A DNA stretch of 6,247 nt, from positions 1 to 6,247 of the forward strand of contig DAOWNM010000168.1 of assembly GCA_030642565.1 (NCBI GenBank), in the 5' to 3' direction. Below are positions 1-6,223 of the stretch, in pieces. The position numbers and the translations under genes are program-made. Each line of letters opens with the position of its first letter. The first letter of the stretch is position 1. This DNA is from Bacteroidota bacterium. Lineage in GTDB: Bacteria; Bacteroidota; Bacteroidia; Bacteroidales; GCA-2748055. The notes under the pieces are model-generated. The model was not told the DNA's origin and did no database searches. It was given only the letters and a program-made list of their open reading frames with translations.

Positions 1-32
1 CTGAAGCAGAAATGGAGCGTAACAATGGATAA
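1..32 (+). CDS. Possible 3' end of an upstream gene
   Basis: Reading from base 3, the third frame is open and ends in TAA at 30-32, giving a polar C-terminal tail EAEMERNNG. It would overlap the start of the next gene by 8 nt (ATGGATAA), a common arrangement in tightly packed operons and consistent with the 1-4 nt gaps further down. Too little is present to assign a product. The alternatives are an upstream gene ending at the TGA at 2-4, or nothing coding here; the frame of the 25-615 gene is also open to the window edge. Confidence 0.3.
   Translation, partial: EAEMERNNG
14..17 (+). promoter_or_regulatory. Ribosome binding site for the polyferredoxin gene
   Basis: GGAG lies 7 nt upstream of the ATG at 25. 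This supports that start although the frame stays open upstream to the window edge. The twin-arginine motif 13 residues into the product also fits this start. Confidence 0.5.
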
Positions 33-615
33 GAGGGATAAAAGCAGGGATAAAGGTTATAACCGGAGGGACTTCATCAACAACGGGGTGAGGCTCGCCC
101 TGGGGGTCTCCGTGGTGGGCACAGCAGCTTTTACCCTGAAGCGCTCTGCCACAGGAAAGGATTATGTGTGGCAGATCGACCCCTTTAAATGTACTCAGTG
201 CGGGCGTTGTGCAACAGATTGTGTGAAGGCAGAATCGGCAGTAAAGTGCGTACATGCCTACGACCTGTGTGGCTATTGTGATCTTTGCGGGGGCTACTTC
301 AAACCGGGGGCCAGGCTGGAAACCGGTGCCGAGAATCAGCTCTGTCCCACTGCAGCCATCCAGCGCAGATTTATTGAAGAGCCCTATTTTGAATATGTCA
401 TCGATGAGGAGCTTTGCATCGGTTGTGCCAAATGTGTAAAAGGGTGTGCCGCCTTTGGAAACAGCTCACTGCAACTGCAGATCAGGCATGACCTCTGTCT
501 CAACTGTAACCAGTGCTCCATTGCCTCGGTTTGTCCGTCCGATGCCATCAGCCGGGTACCGGTCAGCGATCCCTATATGATTAGAGGTAGTTTCACCAGT
601 GAGGAGGAGGGCTGA
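25..615 (+). CDS. Tat-exported polyferredoxin, four [4Fe-4S] clusters (NapG-like role)
   Basis: A 196-residue Fe-S electron carrier. Seen: a charged N-terminus, then a twin-arginine motif NRRDFI (residues 13-18) and a hydrophobic stretch (about 22-38) without a clear AxA cleavage site, so it may stay membrane-anchored by an uncleaved Tat signal. The mature part carries 17 cysteines in four groups: C56/C59/C62/C66, C82/C85/C88 with C107-Pro, C131/C134/C137/C141, and C158/C161/C164 with C170-Pro, plus an extra C75. This fits four [4Fe-4S] clusters in two bacterial-ferredoxin-type halves. The next gene starts 1 nt after its stop and encodes a NapH-like membrane protein. By analogy with NapG/NapH, I infer that this subunit takes electrons from that protein, or gives them to it, on the periplasmic side. 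It is not a close NapG match by eye: the cluster spacing differs and there are more cysteines. It could equally serve a different periplasmic reductase or an Rnf-like system. Fe-S ferredoxin: very likely; precise partner unknown. Confidence 0.88.
   Translation: MDKRDKSRDKGYNRRDFINNGVRLALGVSVVGTAAFTLKRSATGKDYVWQIDPFKCTQCGRCATDCVKAESAVKCVHAYDLCGYCDLCGGYFKPGARLETGAENQLCPTAAIQRRFIEEPYFEYVIDEELCIGCAKCVKGCAAFGNSSLQLQIRHDLCLNCNQCSIASVCPSDAISRVPVSDPYMIRGSFTSEEEG
601..611 (+). promoter_or_regulatory. Strong SD deciding the start at 617
   Basis: GAGGAGGAGGG overlaps the last codons of the polyferredoxin gene and lies about 6 nt before the ATG at 617. It favours that ATG over the in-frame GTG at 599, which would put arginine codons encoded by the SD itself into the protein. 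Translational coupling of the two genes is likely. Confidence 0.7.
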
Positions 616-616
616 T

Positions 617-1912
617 ATGATCAAGAGAATTCCCCGCGCTGCACTGGTTCTTATCACATTGATATTGCTGACAGGCAGTTTCCTGCATGCGCAGCAACGT
701 TTCCCTAAACCGGAGTTTGATACGGGTTATATGCAGCCCAGTCCTACTACCCCCGAGCCCAGGGCCATGGCAATGGAGTATTTCGATCTGCTGGTACTGA
801 TGGCGGTTCTCTCCCTGGCATCGTGGCTGGCCATTCGAAAACGATCGCGGCGTGGCCTGCTCTGGCTCTCTGTTTTTTCGCTGATCTATTTTGGGTTCTA
901 CCGCGATGGATGCATCTGTTCCATCGGGGCCATTCAGAATGTGGCACTCTCCATCTTCGATTCCGGTTATGCCATCTCCATAACGGCACTGCTCTTTTTT
1001 ATTATGCCGCTACTGTTTGCGCTCTTTTTTGGGCGCGTCTTCTGTGCATCGGCCTGTCCACTTGGAGCCATTCAGGACCTGCTGGTGATTCACCCTATCT
1101 CCATCCCCAGCTGGATCAGGAAGACCCTCGGCTTTATCCCGGTGATCTACCTGGCGGTCTCGGTACTGTTTGCAGCTACGGGCAGCGATTTTCTTATCTG
1201 CCGGTACGATCCGTTTGTGGGAATCTTCAGGATGGACGGACCGTTCCTGATGATCTTCCTGGGCATCACCTTCCTCTTCCTGGGAATGTTCTATGCCAGG
1301 CCCTACTGTCGCATCTTCTGTCCATACGGCGTACTGCTGGGATGGATGTCGAAATTTTCAAAATGGCACATGAGCATCACACCTTCGGAGTGTATCAGGT
1401 GCAAACTATGCGAGGACTCCTGTCCCTTCGATGCCATCGAAGTCCCGGTCGAACAGACCTACAGAGCACCTGAGGTTGCACGGAAGAACCTGCGAAGATT
1501 TATCCTTTATATCGCTCTGATCCCGGTGCTGACCATAGTGGGTGGATGGATCGGGGCGAAGTCGCACGTTTTTATGAGTCGTATTCATCCCGATGTATAC
1601 CTGGCCGAGCTGATGATCAGTAATCCCGGGCTAAGAGAAGATGAGGAGAACCTGGATATCCAGGCATTCCTGGAATCGGGCGATACCTTTGAGCAGCTGG
1701 TGGATGAGGCTGTGGTTATCCGTGAGAAATTCAGGAAAGGAAGTATGGCCATGGGTGGATTTGTGGGGCTGGTACTGGGTATTACCCTGATGAACCAGGT
1801 AGTGTTCCGCCGCAGGGAGGATTACGAGCCACATAAGGGTGACTGTTTCTCATGTGGCAGGTGCATGGACTACTGTCCGGTGGAACATCACAAGTCAAAA
1901 GTCGAAAGATAA
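617..1912 (+). CDS. NapH/NosR-C-terminus-like membrane Fe-S protein
   Basis: A 431-residue polytopic Fe-S membrane protein. An N-terminal hydrophobic segment (about 8-25, ending FLHAQQ) may be a cleaved signal or the first helix. Further likely helices are near 55-73, 81-96, 118-139, 173-190, 209-226, 295-315 and 378-397. Two CxxxCP motifs, GRVFCASACPLG (C143, C147) and YCRIFCPYG (C231, C235), are the hallmark of the NapH/NosR/RdxA-type Fer4_5 domain. Two ferredoxin motifs follow: C259/C262/C265/C269-Pro and, at the extreme C-terminus, C410/C413/C416/C420-Pro. C99, C101 and C195 lie on the opposite side. Positive-inside reasoning (RKRSRR at 74-79, RRR at 398-400) places all four motifs in the cytoplasm, as in NapH. 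There is no NosR-type FMN-binding N-terminal domain, so it is not a full NosR. The likely role is quinol-linked or cytosolic electron transfer to the Tat-exported polyferredoxin encoded just upstream. The family assignment is firm; the specific pathway is inferred. Confidence 0.88.
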   Translation: MIKRIPRAALVLITLILLTGSFLHAQQRFPKPEFDTGYMQPSPTTPEPRAMAMEYFDLLVLMAVLSLASWLAIRKRSRRGLLWLSVFSLIYFGFYRDGCICSIGAIQNVALSIFDSGYAISITALLFFIMPLLFALFFGRVFCASACPLGAIQDLLVIHPISIPSWIRKTLGFIPVIYLAVSVLFAATGSDFLICRYDPFVGIFRMDGPFLMIFLGITFLFLGMFYARPYCRIFCPYGVLLGWMSKFSKWHMSITPSECIRCKLCEDSCPFDAIEVPVEQTYRAPEVARKNLRRFILYIALIPVLTIVGGWIGAKSHVFMSRIHPDVYLAELMISNPGLREDEENLDIQAFLESGDTFEQLVDEAVVIREKFRKGSMAMGGFVGLVLGITLMNQVVFRRREDYEPHKGDCFSCGRCMDYCPVEHHKSKVER

Positions 1913-1916
1913 TAGT

Positions 1917-3818
1917 ATGAAAAGAGATATGGATCAGGAACAGAAAACAGGACTGGCCCACCGGGTGGCGCTGATTTCCGGAATCTTCTGCGGAGTGGTG
2001 GCCCTGCTGCTGATTCTGAATTTCTGGCACATGAAACAACATGAGCCCCTGGAGAGTAAAACCATCGAGGCGCTGGTAGAACGACTGGCCAGTGAGCCGG
2101 GAAATGAGGAGCTGAAGGAGGAGATCCGCAGCTTCGACCTGCTGGCCCGGAAGGCCTATTTTACCAGTCGCTGGCAGGTGAAAACCGGTACCTGGCTGAT
2201 GCTGATAGGTGGAATTGTACTGGCCGTTTCACTGAAGATCTACACCGATCTGAGGGCCCGGATCGAAGAACCCGGGAAGGTAACCGAAGAGTTGTTGAGG
2301 GGGCGGGCCAATGCTCAGTACTGGCTGATGATGGCCGGTGGATTGATCCTGGGATTAGCGCTGGTGGCCGGCTTCCTGACCAATGACTATTTGAAGGAGT
2401 ACCAGGAGATGGGTGTTGCGGCCGAGTCCGGTCAGGATAAGGGTGAAGTAGAGGTGATTGAACTGTTTCCGGAGCAGGATGCAGGCACTGAGGCAGGCGA
2501 TAGAGCCGGTGTAACCGGACCAGCCGCTGAAATAAACGGCGTGACCGGCAATGAGGTTGCAACAGACGAGACTTCGGGCGGTGAGACTTCGGGTGGTGAG
2601 GCTTCGGGTGGTGAGGCTTCAGTGGTTCAGGTGAAACCATCAACAACTCAGGTCCGCTTTAACAGGGAAGATTTCAAAAAAAACCAGGCTACCTTCCGGG
2701 GATATATGGGACAGGGAATTTCGTATCACAAGAATATACCGGAGGCGTGGAACGGTTCCACCGGTGAGAATATCAAATGGAAAGTGGCATTCTCAAAACC
2801 CGGATATAACTCACCCGTCATCTGGGGAGATAAAATTTTTATTTCGGGGGGAGATGCCCAATCCAGGGTGGTGACCTGTTACAACCGGCATACCGGACAG
2901 CTGTTGTGGGAAAAGGAGGTAACCGGAATCGCAGGATCTCCGGCATCGCCACCCAGGGTAACAGAAGACACAGGACTGGCTGCTCCCACCATGTCGGTGG
3001 ATGGCAACAGGGTATACGCTATTTTTGCCACGGGCAATGTGGTGGCCTTCGATATGGAGGGTAACCAGGTGTGGGGCCGGAACCTGGGGGTACCTGACAA
3101 CCATTACGGACACGCATCATCGCTCCAGGTATGGGGTAACAAGGTGCTGGTACAGTACGATACCAATTCAAAGGGGCGTATGCTGGCCCTGAATTCCGCT
3201 ACTGGCGAGACGATCTGGGATGTGGAACGGCCCGTACATATTTCCTGGGCATCTCCGGCCCTGATCGAGGTGGAAGGAGAGATCCAGGTGGTTACCACTG
3301 CAGATCCCTATGTGTCGGGACATGATCTTGAAACAGGCGCCGAACTCTGGAAAGTGGAGGCGATGATGGGAGAGGTAGGGGCCTCTGTTGCCTATGGAGA
3401 CGGACTGGTATTCGCTACCAACGAGTATGCCCGGCTGGTTGCTGTGGAGCCCAAACCGGACGCGGAGTTTACCTGGGAGGACAATGAGTATCTCGCCGAG
3501 GCATCCAGTCCGGTTGCTTATAACGGCCTGCTCTATACAGCCACCAGTTACGGTGTGCTGGTCTGTTACGACACCAAAACCGGAGAGAAGAAATTTGAAA
3601 AGGAGTTTAATGAAGGATTCTACTCCTCACCCATGATTGCAGATGGAAAGTTATATATTCTCGATATGGGTGGTGTGACCCATATCCTGAAAGCCGATGG
3701 TTCGGGAACCATTATTGCCGAACCGGAGTTGGGTGAAGGAGGATTTGCCGTTCCGGCATTAGCCGACGGAGTGATCTACATCAGGGGGAAGGAGCACCTC
3801 TATTGTATAGGGAAATAG
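1917..3818 (+). CDS. Membrane-anchored PQQ-like beta-propeller protein
   Basis: A 633-residue protein with three likely helices (about 17-37, 91-109, 135-155), a low-complexity Glu/Gly/Ser/Thr linker (about 166-246) and a C-terminal beta-propeller (about 258-633). The helix charges (basic residues in the 107-134 loop) put the N-terminus inside and the propeller in the periplasm. Propeller blades recur as SP.(v)..G.(k)V(f)... followed by the PQQ-family signature xxDxxTGxxxW/F, seen as CYNRHTGQLLWEKEV, ALNSATGETIWDVER, GHDLETGAELWKVEA and CYDTKTGEKKFEKEF, with about seven or eight blades. I see no quinoprotein dehydrogenase active-site pattern or haem motif, so it is probably a BamB-like structural or binding propeller rather than a PQQ enzyme. 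The start at 1917 is 4 nt after the previous stop but has a weak SD; ATG at 1929 is an alternative. The gene stays in the operon with Fe-S and NADH modules, which suggests a periplasmic scaffold or sensor for that complex; this is inferred. Confidence 0.85.
   Translation: MKRDMDQEQKTGLAHRVALISGIFCGVVALLLILNFWHMKQHEPLESKTIEALVERLASEPGNEELKEEIRSFDLLARKAYFTSRWQVKTGTWLMLIGGIVLAVSLKIYTDLRARIEEPGKVTEELLRGRANAQYWLMMAGGLILGLALVAGFLTNDYLKEYQEMGVAAESGQDKGEVEVIELFPEQDAGTEAGDRAGVTGPAAEINGVTGNEVATDETSGGETSGGEASGGEASVVQVKPSTTQVRFNREDFKKNQATFRGYMGQGISYHKNIPEAWNGSTGENIKWKVAFSKPGYNSPVIWGDKIFISGGDAQSRVVTCYNRHTGQLLWEKEVTGIAGSPASPPRVTEDTGLAAPTMSVDGNRVYAIFATGNVVAFDMEGNQVWGRNLGVPDNHYGHASSLQVWGNKVLVQYDTNSKGRMLALNSATGETIWDVERPVHISWASPALIEVEGEIQVVTTADPYVSGHDLETGAELWKVEAMMGEVGASVAYGDGLVFATNEYARLVAVEPKPDAEFTWEDNEYLAEASSPVAYNGLLYTATSYGVLVCYDTKTGEKKFEKEFNEGFYSSPMIADGKLYILDMGGVTHILKADGSGTIIAEPELGEGGFAVPALADGVIYIRGKEHLYCIGK
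2568..2612 (+). repeat. In-frame 15-bp tandem repeat in the propeller linker
   Basis: Three adjacent 15-bp units (GAGRCTTCGGGYGGT) at 2568-2582, 2583-2597 and 2598-2612, followed by a decayed fourth copy to about 2621. They encode E(T/A)SGG repeats at residues 218-232. The unit length is a multiple of three, so copy-number change would lengthen or shorten the flexible linker without a frameshift. Confidence 0.85.
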
Positions 3819-3830
3819 GGAAATAGGGAA
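3807..3830 (+). repeat. 8-bp tandem repeat, three copies, spanning the stop and next RBS
   Basis: ATAGGGAA occurs three times without error at 3807-3814, 3815-3822 and 3823-3830. The second copy supplies the TAG stop (3816-3818) of the propeller gene. Because 8 is not a multiple of 3, the three copies place a TAG in each reading frame (3808, 3816, 3824). The last copy supplies an SD-like AGGGA (3825-3829) just before the GTG start at 3834. Confidence 0.85.
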
Positions 3831-3833
3831 AGA

Positions 3834-6176
3834 GTGGAGATTGAGATAAAAGATATTGATGCGATAGTGCAGGAGCTGGGGGGAGCCCAGAATGCTGTGA
3901 TACCGGTACTGCAGGCCATCCAGGAGCGTTATAACTACCTCCCGGAGGAGGCGCTGCGCAGGGTATGCGAGATTTCAAAGATCACACCGGCGCAGATTGT
4001 AGGTGTGGCCAGCTTCTACTCGCAATTCAGGTTCCAGCCGGCGGGAGAGCACATCATCAAGGTGTGTGTGGGAACTGCCTGTCACGTGAAGGGAGCCGGC
4101 CATGTATACGACGCCATGAAGCGGGAATTGGGACTGGGCGGGGATGAAGATACCACCGGTTCGGGACAGTACACCATTGAGAAGGTCAACTGCCTGGGAT
4201 GTTGCACACTGGCTCCGGTGGTGCAGATCGACCAGGTTACCTACGGGCATGTCAATACCTCCCAGGTGAGTACGGTACTGACCGATTTTGAGAGCCAGAA
4301 AGGTGGTAAGGGGAAGAAGAAGTATAAATACGCCGATGGCAGCGAGGTGAAGGGAGAGATACGTATCGGACTGGGCTCCTGTTGTGTGGCCAGTGGCAGT
4401 GATGAGATCAGGGATGCTGTAAAGGAGACCATCGACCGGAACGGCCTGAATGTAAAATTGAAACATGTAGGTTGTGTGGGCATGTGTCATCAGGTACCCC
4501 TGGTGGAGATTGTTCCTGCAAACGGTGAACCCACCCTCTATTCGAAGGTGAAGGCGGCCGATGTGGACCAGATTGTCCAGAAGCACTTTCAGCCTGAAGG
4601 GTTTCTGAAAAGAGTCTCCAATAAACTTCTGAATATGGCCGATTCCATCAGGGACGATAGCCGCTGGATGGGAGTGGACCGTTATTCGCTGGATGTGAGG
4701 GAGAAGCATGTCTCTCTCTTTTTAGATAAGCAGATCCCCATGGCCACCGAGTTTCGGGGGATCATCAATCCCATCGATGTGGAGGAGTACAAGAGCAGGG
4801 ATGGATTTAAAGGGTTGGCACGGGTGTTGAAAGAGATGAAACCTGCCGGGGTGATTGAGGAGATCACCGAGAGTGGAATGCGTGGCCGGGGTGGCGGTGG
4901 CTTTCCTTCCGGAGACAAATGGAAGATGGTGGCCCAACAGCCGGGCGATACAAAATATATTATCTGCAACGGCGATGAGGGCGATCCGGGCGCCTTTATG
5001 GACCGGATGCTGTTGGAGTCGTACCCATACCGAATTATCGAAGGGATGGTGGCTGCAGGTTATGCAGTGGGGGCCACTGAGGGCATTCTCTATATCAGGG
5101 CCGAGTATCCCCTGGCGGTGACCCGGATCCTGCAGGCACTGGATATCTGCAGGGAGCAGGGCTACCTTGGAAAAGAAATCATGGGAACCGGATTCGACTT
5201 CGATCTGACCGTTTACCAGGGCGCCGGTGCCTTTGTCTGTGGAGAGGAGACTGCATTGATAGAGTCCATCGAAGGGAAGCGTGGATTTCCCAGGATCAGA
5301 CCACCCTACCCGGCAGTGAAAGGGTTGTGGGGGGCGCCCACGCTGATCAACAATACAGAGACCTTTGCCCAGATCTCCTATATCATGAAAAATGGGGCGG
5401 CTGCATTTAACACCGTGGGGACCGAATCTTCGCGGGGCACCAAAGTGTTTGCACTGGCCGGAAAGGTGGCGCGGGGCGGACTCATAGAGGTGCCCATGGG
5501 AATGACCATCAGGGAGGTGGTAGAGGAGATCGGTGGCGGTGTGGCCGGTGGCCGTGAGTTTAAGGCGGTGCAGATCGGCGGACCCTCAGGGGGATGTGTT
5601 CCGTCGTGGAAGTCCGATACACCCATCGACTTTGAATCACTGAAGGAGGTTGGAGCCATGATGGGGAGCGGGGGACTGGTGGTGCTGGACGATACCGATT
5701 GCATGGTCGATATTGCCCGCTATTTCCTGACCTTCACTCAGAATGAGTCGTGTGGGAAATGCAGTTTCGGGCGCATTGGTACCAAGCGGATGCTGGAGAT
5801 ACTGGAGAAGATTACCATGGGGAAGGGAACCGAAAAGGACCTGGAGAACCTGGAACAACTGGCCCACTGGACCAAGAAGGGAAGTTTGTGCGCGCTCTGC
5901 GGAACGGCTCCCAATCCCATTCTCTCCACACTGGAGTATTTCAGGGAGGAGTATGAAGCACATATCAGGGGGGAGTGTCCGGCCGGGAAATGCAAGGAGC
6001 TGATTAAATACGAGATTACAGATGACTGCATTGGCTGTACCCTCTGTGCACAGGAGTGCCCTGTGGATGCCATCGCATTCAGACCCCATGAGAAGCATGA
6101 GGTGGACAACGAATTGTGTATTCAATGTGATGGCTGCAGGCAGGTGTGTCCCGAAAATGCAGTGATAGTTAAATAA
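3834..6176 (+). CDS. NuoE-NuoF fusion, HydC+HydB/HndA+HndC-type NADH-binding flavoprotein
   Basis: A 780-residue NAD(H)-binding electron-transfer subunit. Domains: NuoE-like (1-153; [2Fe-2S] ligands C78, C83, C120, C124 in GTACHVKGA and NCLGCC); lysine-rich linker (156-174); a second thioredoxin-like ferredoxin domain (175-252; C183/C184, C214, C218); NuoF core (about 300-700) with FMN/NAD motifs GRGGGGFPSG (351-360), CNGDEGDPGAFMDR (378-391) and GAGAFVCGEETA (463-474), SLBB-like part (about 535-620) and the [4Fe-4S] region ESCGKC (638-643); then a 2x[4Fe-4S] ferredoxin tail (C732/735/738/742-Pro, C762/765/768/772-Pro). The GDEGDPGAFMDR motif and the ferredoxin tail mark the HydB/HndC family (electron-bifurcating hydrogenases and NAD-dependent formate dehydrogenases), not complex I. 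The GTG start at 3834 is chosen because the NuoE domain begins at once and the next Met is residue 95. Oddity: the third Cys of the ESCGKCxxC motif is Gly646, and a new Cys689 appears in SLCALC. C588, H710, C715 and C720 match positions I recall as a zinc site in HydB-type proteins. Confidence 0.93.
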   Translation: MEIEIKDIDAIVQELGGAQNAVIPVLQAIQERYNYLPEEALRRVCEISKITPAQIVGVASFYSQFRFQPAGEHIIKVCVGTACHVKGAGHVYDAMKRELGLGGDEDTTGSGQYTIEKVNCLGCCTLAPVVQIDQVTYGHVNTSQVSTVLTDFESQKGGKGKKKYKYADGSEVKGEIRIGLGSCCVASGSDEIRDAVKETIDRNGLNVKLKHVGCVGMCHQVPLVEIVPANGEPTLYSKVKAADVDQIVQKHFQPEGFLKRVSNKLLNMADSIRDDSRWMGVDRYSLDVREKHVSLFLDKQIPMATEFRGIINPIDVEEYKSRDGFKGLARVLKEMKPAGVIEEITESGMRGRGGGGFPSGDKWKMVAQQPGDTKYIICNGDEGDPGAFMDRMLLESYPYRIIEGMVAAGYAVGATEGILYIRAEYPLAVTRILQALDICREQGYLGKEIMGTGFDFDLTVYQGAGAFVCGEETALIESIEGKRGFPRIRPPYPAVKGLWGAPTLINNTETFAQISYIMKNGAAAFNTVGTESSRGTKVFALAGKVARGGLIEVPMGMTIREVVEEIGGGVAGGREFKAVQIGGPSGGCVPSWKSDTPIDFESLKEVGAMMGSGGLVVLDDTDCMVDIARYFLTFTQNESCGKCSFGRIGTKRMLEILEKITMGKGTEKDLENLEQLAHWTKKGSLCALCGTAPNPILSTLEYFREEYEAHIRGECPAGKCKELIKYEITDDCIGCTLCAQECPVDAIAFRPHEKHEVDNELCIQCDGCRQVCPENAVIVK

Positions 6177-6219
6177 TGCCTAGGGAAAAAGGGAAATAGT
6201 GCCTAGGGAAAAAGGGAAA
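6177..6219 (+). repeat. 23-bp direct repeat, two copies, between the NADH-module genes
   Basis: TGCCTAGGGAAAAAGGGAAA occurs at 6177-6196 and, identically, at 6200-6219, a 23-bp period with TAG between the copies. It begins immediately after the TAA of the fusion gene. TAG stops occur in all three frames (6181, 6197, 6204). The second copy provides an SD-like AGGGA (6213-6217), 6 nt before the GTG at 6224. The GGGAAATAG word is shared with the 3807-3830 repeat. Confidence 0.85.
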
Positions 6220-6223
6220 AAGA

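Noticed and set aside
599..616. GTG at 599 as start of the NapH-like gene
   Set aside because: It would translate the SD GAGGAGGAGGG as arginines; ATG 617 has ideal spacing and gives a clean hydrophobic N-terminus.
823..1473. 216-codon open frame inside the NapH-like gene
   Set aside because: Lies wholly within a well-supported gene in another frame, with a His/Leu/Pro-rich composition typical of a shadow.
1839..1916. ATG at 1839 as start of the propeller gene
   Set aside because: It overlaps the C-terminal ferredoxin motif of the previous gene by 74 nt and adds a non-hydrophobic, unlikely N-terminus; ATG 1917 follows the stop directly.
4290..4360. NuoE/NuoF junction as a frameshift or assembly join of two genes
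   Set aside because: The frame is continuous, there is no internal SD plus start at the domain border, and the linker composition is plausible for a natural fusion.
3975..4709. 244-codon reverse-strand open frame opposite the fusion gene
   Set aside because: Antisense to conserved NuoE/thioredoxin-like domains; no motif of its own, so a shadow.
3834..6176. Complex I (Nuo) NADH dehydrogenase subunit
   Set aside because: The GDEGDPGAFMDR motif, the second thioredoxin-like domain and the ferredoxin tail belong to HydB/HndC-type proteins; no other Nuo membrane genes are nearby.
6183..6216. G-quadruplex from four GGG runs
   Set aside because: The loops are 5, 12 and 5 nt with a long middle loop; it is simply the two repeat copies and the stability would be weak.
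6177..6223. Rho-independent terminator after the fusion gene
   Set aside because: The tract is almost all purine with no GC-rich inverted repeat followed by T-run; CCTAGG palindromes are only 6 bp.
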